A stretch of DNA of 64,000 nucleotides from Zobellia russellii (GCF_018728565.1 NZ_JACSOI010000009.1:87295-151294), one strand, 5' to 3'; shown: positions 16,691 to 26,746, counted from the first letter of the stretch. The notes: generated by a model not told the origin, from the letters alone. Made by a program: numbers and translations.

Positions 16691-19159
16691 TTGAAGTGCT
16701 CTAAACTTGTTATTCTTTTTTTGATATTCGGTTTTACACTTTACACGAGTGCACAGACCGCTACACTTACCGGCCTTGTTATGAACAGTGCCAACGAGCC
16801 TTTAAAAGAAGTGAACATTACCTCTGGCACAATTGGCACCTCTTCCGATACAAATGGATTTTACACCCTTCAGGTTCCCGCAGATAGGGTCATTACCATT
16901 ACCTTTTCTCATTTAGGCCATAAAAACGCCGTGCTAAAAAACTTGGTTCTGAACACAAACGAAATTTTTGAGTTCAATCCGGTTTTAAGTACAGATGCCA
17001 TTCAAATTACTGGAGTTACCGTTAGCCCTACGGGAAAAAAAACAGTGGAAGGCATTACTACCGTCAGCCCTGAAATCGTTAGGAATATACCAGGTGCCAA
17101 TGCAGGTGTAGAGAATATTTTAAAATTGCTACCAGGTGTCTCCTCTAGCAACGAGCTCAGTACACAATATAATGTTAGAGGCGGCAATTATGATGAAAAC
17201 TTGGTATATGTAAACGAAATTGAAGTCTATCGTCCTTTTTTGGTTCGATCTGCACAACAAGAAGGAATGAGCTTTGTAAATAGTGATATGGTACAGAATG
17301 TGCGTTTTTCTTCGGGAGGGTTCCAAGCCAAATATGGAGATAAACTTTCCTCTGTTTTGGACATCACCTATAAAAAGCCTTCGGAAACCGGTGTACAGTT
17401 AGACCTTAGTTTTTTAGGAGCAAGTGCATCTATAGAAACTGTTTCCAAAACCAAAAAGCTAAGCACTATTAGCGGTATTCGTTATAGAAACAATAGCTTA
17501 TTGGTCAATAGCCAAGAAACCAACACCAATTTCAACCCAACCTTTGCAGATGCCCAAACCTATACAAGCTACAAGTTCTCCAAAAAGTTTCATTTGGACT
17601 TTTTGGGAACTATTTCCATAAACGATTACCAGAACGAACCTCTAAACAGGCAAACTAATTTTGGGACTATAAACGAACCAAAAACTTTGATAGTCTATTA
17701 TCAAGGTGAAGAAAACAATCGCTACAATACCGTCTTAGGAGCGCTAAAAGGTAATTATTACCTGAATGACAATACGGTCTTGAAGCTCATTGCATCCCTT
17801 TACCACACTACCGAAGAAGAATATTCAGATGTAATTGCCCAATACACCCTTGGGAATATAGACAATGACCTTTCCGGAAATTCATTAGGTAATGCCACTA
17901 ACTTACGCGGAATAGGTACCCAATTTAACCGCGCCAGAAATGAATTGGATGCCCTAATTTTCAATCTCTCCCATAAGGGAAGACATACCAAAGAAAACAA
18001 AGTATTGGAATGGGGCGCAAAATATACACACGAAGACATTCGCGACCAATTACGCGAGTCGGAATTTATTGATTCTGTTGGTTTTTTTGTTCGGCCACCC
18101 TTAACTGAATTCAGCAATAATCAGCCCGAAGAACCTTTTGATTCACCGCTTGTTGCCTATGACGAAGTAAACGCAAGAAATTTTGTAAAGACCGATAGAT
18201 TTTCAGGTTACATACAATTCAGCAACCGCATGAACGTGGGAGTACATGATTTTTATTACAATCTTGGGCTACGTGCCCATTATTGGTCCATTAACGACAA
18301 AAACAGCAAATCCGTATCGCAGGCGGTTATAAGCCCTCGCGGACAACTTTCCTTTAAACCCAATTGGAAAAGCGATATGGTTTTTCGTCTTTCCGGCGGC
18401 CTCTACCATCAACCTCCGTTTTATAGGGAACTAAGAGACCAAAACGGAACGGTAAACCCCAATATAAAGGCTCAAGAATCCATTCATTTTGTTTTTGGAA
18501 ACGAATATTCATTTAACCTCTGGGAACGCCCATTTACCTTAATGAGCGAAGTCTACTATAAAAGATTGAACCATGTAAACACCTACACTTTAGAGGATGT
18601 ACGTATACGCTACGTAGCCAATAACAATGCCAAAGCTTATGCACAGGGGCTTGATTTAAGGCTGAACGGAGCTTTTGTACCAGGAACGGAATCTTGGGTA
18701 AGTGTTGGATATCTAAAGACCAAAGAAAATAGCAACAACCGTGGGTACATTGCCAGACCTTCTGACCAAAGGTTAAAATTTGGTGTTCTTTTTCAAGATT
18801 ACATACCTGAATTCCCCAATTTTAAAATGTATCTGAACCTAGTTTATAATACGGGAGTACCCGGCGGTTCCCCAAATTATGCCGACCCATATAATTACAA
18901 TAACAGATTACCTGATTATAAACGGGCGGATTTAGGAATTTCACATATTTTTGTTGGTGGAAACAGAACCTATCCCAAAAACCACTGGCTTCACAGATTT
19001 AAAGAGCTAAGTGCAGGATTTGAGATATTTAATCTGTTCAACAATCAAAATTCAATAACAAATACGTGGGTGAGGGATGTTGATAGCAAGCAACAATTTG
19101 CCGTTCCCAATTTCATGACAAGCCGTGTGTTTAACCTTAGGCTACGCATGCGCTTTTAG
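16691..19159 (+). CDS. TonB-dependent receptor with carboxypeptidase-like N-terminal domain
   Basis: An 822-residue outer-membrane receptor. The start is a TTG at 16691; no ATG gives a signal peptide, while this start yields MKCSKLVILFLIFGFTLYTSAQ. Residues about 22-105 form the carboxypeptidase-regulatory-like domain (LTGLVMNSANEPLKEVNI), then the plug (NVRGGNYDENLVYVNEIEVYRP) and a beta barrel ending in LRLRMRF with the terminal aromatic. It lacks a SusD partner, so it is not a SusC-type glycan importer. The substrate is unknown. It sits 7 bases after the M23 peptidase gene and 11 bases before the next gene, which implies one operon. Confidence 0.9.
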   Translation: MKCSKLVILFLIFGFTLYTSAQTATLTGLVMNSANEPLKEVNITSGTIGTSSDTNGFYTLQVPADRVITITFSHLGHKNAVLKNLVLNTNEIFEFNPVLSTDAIQITGVTVSPTGKKTVEGITTVSPEIVRNIPGANAGVENILKLLPGVSSSNELSTQYNVRGGNYDENLVYVNEIEVYRPFLVRSAQQEGMSFVNSDMVQNVRFSSGGFQAKYGDKLSSVLDITYKKPSETGVQLDLSFLGASASIETVSKTKKLSTISGIRYRNNSLLVNSQETNTNFNPTFADAQTYTSYKFSKKFHLDFLGTISINDYQNEPLNRQTNFGTINEPKTLIVYYQGEENNRYNTVLGALKGNYYLNDNTVLKLIASLYHTTEEEYSDVIAQYTLGNIDNDLSGNSLGNATNLRGIGTQFNRARNELDALIFNLSHKGRHTKENKVLEWGAKYTHEDIRDQLRESEFIDSVGFFVRPPLTEFSNNQPEEPFDSPLVAYDEVNARNFVKTDRFSGYIQFSNRMNVGVHDFYYNLGLRAHYWSINDKNSKSVSQAVISPRGQLSFKPNWKSDMVFRLSGGLYHQPPFYRELRDQNGTVNPNIKAQESIHFVFGNEYSFNLWERPFTLMSEVYYKRLNHVNTYTLEDVRIRYVANNNAKAYAQGLDLRLNGAFVPGTESWVSVGYLKTKENSNNRGYIARPSDQRLKFGVLFQDYIPEFPNFKMYLNLVYNTGVPGGSPNYADPYNYNNRLPDYKRADLGISHIFVGGNRTYPKNHWLHRFKELSAGFEIFNLFNNQNSITNTWVRDVDSKQQFAVPNFMTSRVFNLRLRMRF

Positions 19160-19170
19160 AAAACTAACTA

Positions 19171-19824
19171 ATGAAGAAGATTTTTTTTGCCGCACTCTTA
19201 CTGACATCCGTTTTAGCTAACGCACAAAAGAATATTTACGAAAGTGATAAATTTGATGCCCTGAGCGACTCGCACGAAGTGTTGGCAATTATTCCTTTTT
19301 TAGCTAATCTTGAACTTAAGGACGATATTTCAAAAGAAGAATTGAACGATCTTGAACAAAAAGAAGGTTATGCGGTGCAAAACGCCCTTGAAACCTATTT
19401 TTCAAAAAGGAAAAAGAAGAAGAAATTTTCGGTAGATTTTCAAGATGTGAAAAACACCAACGCCATATTGGCCCAGAATAAAATTGACTACAATAATATT
19501 GATGTCTACACGACCAAACAGTTAAGTGAAATTCTGGGAGTAGATGGTATTATAAGTGGAAACATGGATTTAAACGTCCTTCTGTCCAAAGGGATACCTA
19601 CCGAGTTCAGCTTTATGGATTACTTTTCCGGCGATGCCAATTACGGGAGAATAGGTGTAAAAATAAGTGATGGCACCAGTGGAAAACTTCTTTGGAAATA
19701 CGAAAAGAAAATCAATAAAAAGTCGGGAAAGAACACAACGGACCTTATTGACCGCATGATGAAACTGGCGGCACGTAAGTTTCCTTACGACCGCGAAAAA
19801 CGGAAAGACAGGAAACAAAAGTAA
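19171..19824 (+). CDS. Exported protein of unknown function
   Basis: A 217-residue protein with a signal peptide (MKKIFFAALLLTSVLANAQ). I do not recognise the family with certainty. The middle (VDGIISGNMDLN, then GRIGVKISDGTSGKLLWKYEKKI) resembles small periplasmic proteins that report an alpha/beta fold with a GKLLW strand, as in GNA1162/LpoB-like lipoproteins, but it has no lipobox. The C-terminus is very basic (REKRKDRKQK). It is the last gene of the M23 peptidase/TonB receptor operon and is followed by a bidirectional terminator. Confidence 0.75.
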   Translation: MKKIFFAALLLTSVLANAQKNIYESDKFDALSDSHEVLAIIPFLANLELKDDISKEELNDLEQKEGYAVQNALETYFSKRKKKKKFSVDFQDVKNTNAILAQNKIDYNNIDVYTTKQLSEILGVDGIISGNMDLNVLLSKGIPTEFSFMDYFSGDANYGRIGVKISDGTSGKLLWKYEKKINKKSGKNTTDLIDRMMKLAARKFPYDREKRKDRKQK

Positions 19825-19829
19825 AACTA

Positions 19830-19853
19830 AAAACTCCCTTTAAAGGGAGTTTT
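19830..19853. terminator. Bidirectional terminator
   Basis: AAAACTCCCTTT and AAAGGGAGTTTT form a perfect inverted repeat without spacer bases, flanked by A- and T-rich runs. It lies between converging genes and overlaps the last two bases of the stop codon of the cysteine desulfurase gene. Confidence 0.8.
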
Positions 19854-21000
19854 ATTTTTCTACAAACTCCTTTAATGCCTGAATGGTGTATTCCAACTCC
19901 TCTTTGGTGTTATACTTTGAAAAAGAAAACCGCACCGAAGGTTTTTTAAGATCTTCCTCCGATAAAATTTCCGTTAGAACATGGGACCCCAAATCGCTAC
20001 CGGATTGGCATGCGCTTCCTTTGGAACAAGCTATTCCTTTTATATCCAAATGAAACAAGAGCATTAACGCTTTTTGCGGATCAATGGGCAAACAAACGTT
20101 CACCAATGTAAACGTGCTTTTATCCATAGTGCCAGAATGCCCGTTGAACTTGGCTCCGGGAATTTCCTTTTTCATCCTATCAATAAAATAAGACTTTAGC
20201 TCGCTAACATAAGCTGTCTCTTCTTCTAAATTATCATAGGCTTCCGTAAAGGCCATTTCCAATCCAACAATATTATGGAAAGATTCCGTTCCGGCTCTAA
20301 AACCACGTTCCTGAGACCCACCGGATATGAATGGTTTTAATCCTGAATTTCTTTTTATATAAGCAAAACCTATTCCCTTTGGACCATGAAATTTATGCGC
20401 TGCCGCAGTTAGAAAATTAGCAGGTACTTCTTTAACGTCCCAAGCATAATGCCCAATAGACTGTACTGTATCCGAGTGAAAAAGGGCCCCATGGGCATGA
20501 CATAACGTACAGACCTTTGCAATATCGATCTTATTACCTATTTCGTTATTAACATGCATTAAACTCACCAACTTTTTGGAATTCTCCTGTGTTAACAACT
20601 TTTCCAAATGAGAAAGTTCAGGGTTCCCGTAAGCGTCCAAATCAACATACGCCACATTTACACCCTTTTCATTTGCCAAATCCTCAACTGTATGGAGAAC
20701 GGCATGATGTTCAATTTTAGAAGTAATGATAGTCTCCACCCCTAGATCGCGTACGGCACAACGCAAAATCATATTATCCGCCTCAGTACCACCGGAAGTA
20801 AAAATAATCTCTGCCGGATGGGCGTTCATATATTTAGCTATGGTTTTTCTAGCACTCTCTACAGCAGTTTTTGCAGAACGTCCAAAACTATGCGTAGATG
20901 ATGGGTTACCGTAAAAATTAGCGAGCGCATCCTGCATCTTTACAATAACATTATCACGTACTTGCGTAGTGGCCGCATTATCTAAATAAACATTTTCCAT
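19852..21000 (-). CDS. Cysteine desulfurase (NifS/IscS family)
   Basis: A PLP enzyme that takes sulfur from cysteine for Fe-S cluster or thionucleoside synthesis in the cytoplasm. I chose the ATG at 21000 (MENVYLDNAATT) rather than the TTG five codons upstream because family members begin there. The PLP lysine is in AAAHKFHGPKG (about residue 203). The catalytic loop cysteine is in ACSKGSACQSGS. With about 382 residues it matches the IscS/NifS group I size. It stands alone, divergent from a small lipoprotein gene, so no isc or suf operon is nearby to fix its exact role. Confidence 0.93.
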   Translation of the reverse strand: MENVYLDNAATTQVRDNVIVKMQDALANFYGNPSSTHSFGRSAKTAVESARKTIAKYMNAHPAEIIFTSGGTEADNMILRCAVRDLGVETIITSKIEHHAVLHTVEDLANEKGVNVAYVDLDAYGNPELSHLEKLLTQENSKKLVSLMHVNNEIGNKIDIAKVCTLCHAHGALFHSDTVQSIGHYAWDVKEVPANFLTAAAHKFHGPKGIGFAYIKRNSGLKPFISGGSQERGFRAGTESFHNIVGLEMAFTEAYDNLEEETAYVSELKSYFIDRMKKEIPGAKFNGHSGTMDKSTFTLVNVCLPIDPQKALMLLFHLDIKGIACSKGSACQSGSDLGSHVLTEILSEEDLKKPSVRFSFSKYNTKEELEYTIQALKEFVEK

Positions 21001-21102
21001 TACCAAAAAATTCAATTAAGAACCTCCAAAATTAGCGGAATTAAAGTTAATTTCTCCCTAATTCAGAATAAACTTGTCCTTTATTTCCTTTAAATTTGAC
21101 AC

Positions 21103-22116
21103 ATGAAAAAAATGCTACTTTTAGGTCTATTGGCCATTTTATCTGCTTGCGACGATGGTGACCTACAAATTGAACGTGTGGATTTTGACTCCGTTGCTCT
21201 TTCCTCTTGCGGCGATGAAGACGACCCTCTGGACACTACTTTTTTCTTTAAGATTGATGGAGACGAAGCATTTTTGTTAGAATTGGAAAGCGGACTATTG
21301 CTTAACGAAAGCTCTACGGAAGGTACGCTAACCAGTACCATAGGAGGTTCTTCTAGTTTGGTTTACCGACTTTTTTCCGATGACGTTTCGTCCGATTATT
21401 TTTGCTCTACCATTCCTGTATTGGAACCTACGGTAATTAGTGAAAATACGGCAACCGCAGGAAAAATAGCCGTAAACACTAAAGTAACCGCCGTTTCTAA
21501 AGATGTAAAAACCTATTCGCACACTATTCTCATAAATGGCTTGGCCTTGACCAATGACCAAAATGAAAGTATTACGGATGCCTCTACATTAACCTATGGT
21601 ACTTTTAAGACCTCCACACCTACCAGTTTTAAACTTGAGGTTCCTTTTTCCAACTATGAGTCTATAACTGATTTTTCAGAATGTGAAAGTGCTATTGTAG
21701 ACGGTAGTCTTAGATTGTACAAAATCATAAATGATGAATTTGTTTCTCTTGATATTCCTTTATCGGCTTTAGCAAATGAAGTCACTATGGTAGACGAACC
21801 TAGGACCTCTACATTGGAAAATGGTGAATTTAACTATACGGTACTGGATACTATCGTAGCCGATGAAATGGTCTGTACTTCCTCTCCCCTTTCGGAAGAA
21901 ATCATTAGTCATAATTTTGTTTCCTCTGGAGGAGCCATAAATGTTGAAACAGTAGCCGGGGAACCTGATGGTGCGGGAGCAATTACTTATACGCACACAA
22001 TTTCCTTAGATGCCACCGTACTTGTATTAAAAGGGAATGGTGATGATGTTGCCGATGTAACACTTACCGCTCTTGACAACTTTGTTCTAGGAACCTATAC
22101 TACCGTGGGGAACTAG
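21103..22116 (+). CDS. Lipoprotein of unknown function
   Basis: A 337-residue protein with a lipobox (MKKMLLLGLLAILSAC). I do not recognise a family. It is acidic and rich in serine, threonine and valine, and it has two similar halves, each ending in a strand-rich segment with a GTF/GTYTT-type motif (TLTYGTFKTS and NFVLGTYTTVG). A duplicated beta-sandwich is therefore plausible. The matching TAAATTTG just upstream (21085-21092) fits a -7 element but no -33 TTG lies at the right distance. Its TAG stop overlaps the stop of the converging Smr-domain gene. Confidence 0.75.
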   Translation: MKKMLLLGLLAILSACDDGDLQIERVDFDSVALSSCGDEDDPLDTTFFFKIDGDEAFLLELESGLLLNESSTEGTLTSTIGGSSSLVYRLFSDDVSSDYFCSTIPVLEPTVISENTATAGKIAVNTKVTAVSKDVKTYSHTILINGLALTNDQNESITDASTLTYGTFKTSTPTSFKLEVPFSNYESITDFSECESAIVDGSLRLYKIINDEFVSLDIPLSALANEVTMVDEPRTSTLENGEFNYTVLDTIVADEMVCTSSPLSEEIISHNFVSSGGAINVETVAGEPDGAGAITYTHTISLDATVLVLKGNGDDVADVTLTALDNFVLGTYTTVGN

Positions 22117-22658
22117 CTATTTTGGTATATGTAGATTTCAGTGGCGCCAAGGCCGTATTTCTGATAGTCCGCATCATAATATTTTACATTATCATAGCGT
22201 CTAAAAAGGTAATAAAGCTCTTCTTTGAGCACGCCTTCGCCAACCCCATGAATAAACACTACTTTTTGAATGCGCTTGCGCATGGCAAATTCCAGTTGAC
22301 GTCTTGCCGTGTCTAATTGTAAATTGAGCATTTCATGATTGCTCATACCCTTGCTAGACCTTGTTAATTGATGAATATGAAGGTCCACTTCCATTTTTGG
22401 CGCGTTGCGCTCCTTTGGCTTTAAACCTTGGGGCTTTCTTTTCTTTGGAAGTTCCTTTTGCGCCTTTACTTGGTTGATTTCGAAATTGCTAACACGTATA
22501 TCTCCAGTATCTACCTTAACTAGTTCATTGGCCTCAAAATCAAGCTCAAATCCGTCATTGGTCTCTATAGTTATACTTCCGCCGGAAACCTTTGTAACCT
22601 TGCCCGAGATAACATCATCTATGGTCTCTACCTTGTCCCCTATTTGAAAAACGGCCAT
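22113..22658 (-). CDS. Smr-domain protein (MutS2-related)
   Basis: A 181-residue cytoplasmic protein. The N-terminal 60 residues look like a small beta barrel (FQIGDKVETIDDVISGKVTKV). A basic linker follows, and the C-terminal 90 residues form an Smr domain with the VDLHIHQL start and the HGVGEGVLKEEL motif. Smr domains nick or bind nucleic acids, and in MutS2-like proteins they act on branched DNA or stalled ribosomes. Here no MutS ATPase is attached, as is common in Bacteroidota. The gene converges on the lipoprotein gene and their stop codons overlap at CTAG. Confidence 0.88.
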   Translation of the reverse strand: MAVFQIGDKVETIDDVISGKVTKVSGGSITIETNDGFELDFEANELVKVDTGDIRVSNFEINQVKAQKELPKKRKPQGLKPKERNAPKMEVDLHIHQLTRSSKGMSNHEMLNLQLDTARRQLEFAMRKRIQKVVFIHGVGEGVLKEELYYLFRRYDNVKYYDADYQKYGLGATEIYIYQNS

Positions 22659-22720
22659 AATTTATTTTGTATCCACAAAAATAATGGTAATTTTCCTGAT
22701 AGAATTGCTAAACGGTAAAA

Positions 22721-23032
22721 ATGCAGTTAGCCACGTTTCTTTTGGTTCTTGAAGACTTTATGCTACCATGCTTAAACAAAAAGCTTTTTGGTATTGATTG
22801 TCCAGGTTGTGGGCTTCAGCGTTCTATTGTTCTTTTCTTTAAAGGAGATTTTGGTGCTGCCTTTGATATGTATCCGGCAATTTTCACTCTTATACCACTT
22901 GTATTGTTTTCAATTGCAAGTCAATTTACCACGTTTCGTTATGACACGTATATAAAAATGGCCCTCGGAATACTGAGCGGTACTATTATATTAGTTAACT
23001 ATATTCTAAAAATGACTCACCTAACCCACTAA
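22721..23032 (+). CDS. DUF2752 membrane protein
   Basis: A 103-residue protein with two or three membrane helices. The DUF2752 hallmark CPGCGLQRS lies in the first third, followed by a short amphipathic stretch and further helices. The function of the family is unknown. It precedes two CCC-motif membrane protein genes by three bases, so the three are co-transcribed; this trio is common in Flavobacteriia. Confidence 0.85.
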   Translation: MQLATFLLVLEDFMLPCLNKKLFGIDCPGCGLQRSIVLFFKGDFGAAFDMYPAIFTLIPLVLFSIASQFTTFRYDTYIKMALGILSGTIILVNYILKMTHLTH

Positions 23033-23035
23033 AAA

Positions 23036-23365
23036 ATGGAACAACACAAACTACCCAACGCCACGCTAATTCTTGTATTTGGAATCCTTTCAATAGTTAC
23101 TTGCTGTTGTTACGGTATTCTTGGTCTTATATTTGGTATAGTAGCATTGGTCTTGGCCAAAAAAGCAACTGCCGTATATTTAGAAAACCCTGAAAACTAC
23201 ACGGATTACGGAAATGTAAAAACCGGAAAAATACTTGCTATTATAGGTATAGTGCTAAGTGTTCTTTATTTATTGATGACTATTGGTATGATTGCTTTCT
23301 TTGGATTTGATGAAATGCAAGACCCAGAAATGATGCGTGAAAAAATGGAAGAACTTTTAGGATAA
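23036..23365 (+). CDS. CCC-motif membrane protein
   Basis: A 109-residue protein with two membrane helices of the DUF4190-like type. The first helix holds the consecutive cysteines TCCCYGILGLIFG, followed by LAKKA; the second is ILAIIGIVLSVLYLLM. The C-terminus is acidic (DPEMMREKMEELLG). The function is unknown. It is paralogous to the next gene, 4 bases away. Confidence 0.85.
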   Translation: MEQHKLPNATLILVFGILSIVTCCCYGILGLIFGIVALVLAKKATAVYLENPENYTDYGNVKTGKILAIIGIVLSVLYLLMTIGMIAFFGFDEMQDPEMMREKMEELLG

Positions 23366-23369
23366 AACT

Positions 23370-23678
23370 ATGCAACAACCCTTACCGGGAGCGAGTAACG
23401 CCCTGACCTTTGGAATTCTTTCAATTGTATTGACCCTGCTTTGTTGTGGCCCCTTTGGTGCTATTTTCAGCTTCATTGGTTTATCGCACGCTAAAACTGC
23501 GCAACGCACTTTTGACCAAAGTAATGGCGAATATACAGGTATTGAAAATGTTAAAACGGGAAAAACGCTATCCTATGTAGGCTTGGCCCTAGCAGCCGTT
23601 TACTTGTTGATCAGCATCATTTATTTTGGAGCTATAGCCGCTATACTTATTTCCGCAGCTTCTGGAGGTGATTTTTAA
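23370..23678 (+). CDS. CCC-motif-type membrane protein, paralogue
   Basis: A 102-residue paralogue of the preceding protein with the same two-helix layout. The cysteine motif is reduced to LLCCGPFGAIFSFIGL, and the GxxKTGKTLSYVGLALAAVYLL second helix is kept. The function is unknown. It is the last gene of the trio and is followed by a bidirectional terminator. Confidence 0.83.
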   Translation: MQQPLPGASNALTFGILSIVLTLLCCGPFGAIFSFIGLSHAKTAQRTFDQSNGEYTGIENVKTGKTLSYVGLALAAVYLLISIIYFGAIAAILISAASGGDF

Positions 23679-23700
23679 AACTGAAATACTATTCTAAACA

Positions 23701-23730
23701 AAAAAGCCTGAAACTAAGTTTCAGGCTTTT
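23701..23730. terminator. Bidirectional terminator
   Basis: AAAAGCCTGAAAC pairs with GTTTCAGGCTTTT around a short loop, followed by a T run on the plus strand and preceded by an A run. It separates the CCC-motif genes from the converging rocD. Confidence 0.88.
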
Positions 23731-23749
23731 TTTTATTGTTATCTCAAGA

Positions 23750-24994
23750 TTATCTTTCAAACTGTTTCAATGTAGTTTTAATAATCTGAACACAATCTAG
23801 TAACTGCTCTTTGTTCATTACCAATGGGGGTGCAAAACGAATAATATTACCATGAGTAGGTTTTGCCAAAAGTCCGTTTTCCTTGAGGGCCATACAAATG
23901 TCCCAAGCGGTAGAACTTTCTTCCGTATCATTAATAAGTATAGCGTTCAGGAGACCTTTACCCCTAACCCCGTTAACTATGTTGCACCCTTTAATGAACT
24001 CACTAAGTTCTGCTCTGAACAAAACACCCAATTCTTCGGCGTTTTTAGCCAATTCCTCATCTTTCACTACTTCCAAGGCAGCCATAGCTACGGCGGCAGC
24101 AATAGGATTACCTCCAAAAGTACTTCCGTGATTCCCCGGTTTAATAACGTTCATGATATTGTCATTGGCCAAAACTGCGGATACAGGGTATGCCCCACCA
24201 GAAAGTGCCTTTCCTAAAATAAGGATGTCCGGTTTTACATTTTCGTGATCTACAGCCAGCATCTTACCTGTTCTGGCAATACCGGTCTGTACCTCATCTG
24301 CAATAAACAGAACATTATGCTTCTCACAAAGCGCCTTTGCTTCACGTAAATATCCTTCGGAAGGAACATAAACCCCGGCCTCACCTTGAATTGGTTCAAC
24401 AAGGAAACCTGCAACATTGTTATTTTGCTCTAAAGCATCTGCCAACGCTTTAAGGTTATTGTATTCAATCTTAATGAAACCTGCCGTGTACGGTCCAAAA
24501 TTCTTACGGGCCACAGGGTCGTTAGAAAAAGAAATAATAGTAGTGGTCCTACCATGAAAATTATTTTCACAAACAATAATCTGTGCTTCGTTTTCATTCA
24601 GGCCTTTTTTCTCATATGCCCATTTACGACAAAGTTTTAAAGCGGTTTCAACTGCTTCGGCCCCAGTGTTCATAGGCAACAACTTGTCAAACTGAAATGT
24701 ATCGGTCGCATATTTTTCATACTTACCTAACATATCATTATAAAATGCCCTTGAGGTAAGCGTTAAGGTCTGTGCCTGATCGGTCATGGCCTTAACAATT
24801 TTGGGGTGACAATGCCCCTGGTTTACTGCGGAGTAGGCCGAAAGAAAATCGTAATACTTTTTTCCTTCAACATCCCAAACATGTACACCTTCACCTCTGT
24901 TAAGTACAACAGGCAATGGGTGATAGTTGTGTGCTCCGTGCTTTTCTTCCAATGCAATAGCATTTTCAGATGTGATTTTTTCTAAAACTGACAT
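23750..24994 (-). CDS. rocD: Ornithine-oxo-acid transaminase
   Basis: A 414-residue class III PLP aminotransferase that converts ornithine and 2-oxoglutarate to glutamate semialdehyde and glutamate in arginine/proline metabolism. Family marks are [33 protein letters not shown], the [10 protein letters not shown] segment with the PLP-binding aspartate, and the Schiff-base lysine in [13 protein letters not shown]. Length and N-terminus ([21 protein letters not shown] split over residues 17-37) fit RocD closely. It is a single-gene unit, divergent from rlmD. Confidence 0.95.
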   Translation of the reverse strand: MSVLEKITSENAIALEEKHGAHNYHPLPVVLNRGEGVHVWDVEGKKYYDFLSAYSAVNQGHCHPKIVKAMTDQAQTLTLTSRAFYNDMLGKYEKYATDTFQFDKLLPMNTGAEAVETALKLCRKWAYEKKGLNENEAQIIVCENNFHGRTTTIISFSNDPVARKNFGPYTAGFIKIEYNNLKALADALEQNNNVAGFLVEPIQGEAGVYVPSEGYLREAKALCEKHNVLFIADEVQTGIARTGKMLAVDHENVKPDILILGKALSGGAYPVSAVLANDNIMNVIKPGNHGSTFGGNPIAAAVAMAALEVVKDEELAKNAEELGVLFRAELSEFIKGCNIVNGVRGKGLLNAILINDTEESSTAWDICMALKENGLLAKPTHGNIIRFAPPLVMNKEQLLDCVQIIKTTLKQFER

Positions 24995-25332
24995 GATAAA
25001 ATTACTTTAAAATAAAACTTCAGTAATTCCTTCTATACCTTTATCCTTTCGAAGATTCGAAAATTCAGCGTGGGAGAGAAATCATCCTTGTAGAATTGCA
25101 AATCTATAAAATTTAGTTGTCAGTTCTAAAAGAACCTGCCAAAAAGCGACCAAATGTTTATTTAACAAGACTTTAGGCGGACCATAAATTTTTCTATTTC
25201 AGAATTAAAACAACCTCTAATATTGTGTTTCTGCACAGGTCTACAAGTATAAAATTCATATTTAACTATTTTTAATAAGCCCTATCGTAAAGAGAGTTAT
25301 AATAAATGCCATGGGATGCTTACTTTTGCCGC
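24995..25332. other. Divergent intergenic region between rocD and rlmD
   Basis: A 338-base AT-rich gap without a convincing gene. On the minus strand TAGATTTG (25106-25099) fits a -7 element for rocD but has no TTG at 19-21 bases. On the plus strand TACTTTTG (25321-25328) fits a -7 element just before rlmD, with only TTA at the -33 position. I see no riboswitch or RNA gene. Confidence 0.5.
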
Positions 25333-26742
25333 ATGCGAAGAAAGAACAGGCGACAGGTATTCGAGAACATAGAGGTTGTAGATGCCGGTGCAAAAGGAAA
25401 AACAATTGGTAAAGCTCCTGATGGGAGGGTCATATTTTTGACAAATACCGTACCTGGTGATGTAGTTGATGTACAGACTACTAAAAAAAGAAAGGCTTAT
25501 TTTGAAGGTGTTGCAACGGCTTTTCACAGCTATTCAGATAAGCGTACAGAACCACAATGCCAACACTTTGGTGTTTGTGGAGGTTGCAAGTGGCAAGATA
25601 TGGGGTATGAGCACCAACTCTATTACAAGCAAAAAGAAGTTGAGAATAACCTGAAGCGAATTGGACATCTTGAACTGCCGGAAACCACTCCTATTCTAGG
25701 TTCTGAGGAACAATATTTTTACCGTAACAAAATGGAGTTCTCTTTTTCGGATAGCCGCTGGCTTACCTTGGAAGAAATTCAATCTAACGAAGATATTGCG
25801 GATAAAAACGCCTTGGGTTTTCATATTCCGGGAATGTGGGACAAAATATTGGACATTAAAAAATGTCATCTTCAGCAAGATCCATCCAATGCCATTAGGT
25901 TAGAAACCCGTGATTTTGCAATTAAAAACGGACTCACATTTTTTAATCCGCGAAATCAGCATGGCCAATTGCGCACCCTTATGATACGAACAGCATCTAC
26001 GGGCGAACTTATGGTTATGATACAGTTTTATGAAGATGACAAGGCTAAACGAGAGCTGCTTTTAAATCACCTAAAAGAGACATTTCCTGAGATTACTTCG
26101 CTTTTATACGTAATTAATCAAAAGCAGAACGATACTATTTACGATCAAGAAATTGTTTGCTTCTCCGGTCGCGACCATATTTTTGAAGAAATGGAAGGGT
26201 TGAAATTTAAAATCAACGCAAAATCATTTTACCAGACCAATTCGGCACAAGCGTACGAATTGTACAAACTTACCCGTGAGTTTGCAGATTTACGAGGAAA
26301 CGAACTCGTATACGACCTCTATACCGGTACTGGGACCATTGCTCAGTTTGTTTCCAAAAAAGCAAAGAAAGTAGTAGGTATAGAATCCGTTCCGGAAGCA
26401 ATTGCAGATGCCAAGGCCAATGCCCTGCGAAACGAAATTAGCAATGTAGACTTTTTTGTGGGCGATATGAAAAACGTCTTCAACCAAGAGTTCATAGAGG
26501 CCAATGGTACTCCGGATGTTATTATTACGGACCCTCCAAGAGATGGTATGCACAAAGATGTGGTACAACAAATCTTGAACATTGCACCTGAAAAAGTGGT
26601 TTATGTGAGTTGTAACAGCGCCACACAGGCCCGAGATTTGGCCCTGATGAAAGAGATGTACCAAGTTGTAAAAGTTCAACCGGTGGATATGTTCCCCCAA
26701 ACCCATCATGTTGAAAATATTGTACTTTTGAAAAAGCTATAG
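25333..26742 (+). CDS. rlmD: 23S rRNA m5U methyltransferase RlmD
   Basis: A class I SAM-dependent uracil-C5 methyltransferase. I prefer the ATG at 25333 (MRRKNRRQVFENIEVVDAG) over the in-frame one at 25306, since relatives start this way. An N-terminal TRAM domain (residues about 10-65) is followed by the 4Fe-4S cysteines in CQHFGVCGGCKW and a later KKCHLQ, the SAM motif VYDLYTGTGTIAQFV, the DPPRDG motif and the catalytic cysteine in VVYVSCNSATQARDL. The enzyme methylates a uridine in 23S rRNA. The DUF6452 lipoprotein gene starts 4 bases after its stop, a pairing often seen in Flavobacteriia. Confidence 0.93.
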   Translation: MRRKNRRQVFENIEVVDAGAKGKTIGKAPDGRVIFLTNTVPGDVVDVQTTKKRKAYFEGVATAFHSYSDKRTEPQCQHFGVCGGCKWQDMGYEHQLYYKQKEVENNLKRIGHLELPETTPILGSEEQYFYRNKMEFSFSDSRWLTLEEIQSNEDIADKNALGFHIPGMWDKILDIKKCHLQQDPSNAIRLETRDFAIKNGLTFFNPRNQHGQLRTLMIRTASTGELMVMIQFYEDDKAKRELLLNHLKETFPEITSLLYVINQKQNDTIYDQEIVCFSGRDHIFEEMEGLKFKINAKSFYQTNSAQAYELYKLTREFADLRGNELVYDLYTGTGTIAQFVSKKAKKVVGIESVPEAIADAKANALRNEISNVDFFVGDMKNVFNQEFIEANGTPDVIITDPPRDGMHKDVVQQILNIAPEKVVYVSCNSATQARDLALMKEMYQVVKVQPVDMFPQTHHVENIVLLKKL

Positions 26743-26746
26743 CTTT

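Noticed and set aside
25306..25332. Earlier start for RlmD at 25306
   Set aside because: The nine extra residues do not fit relatives, and a -7-like TACTTTTG lies inside them; the ATG at 25333 is better.
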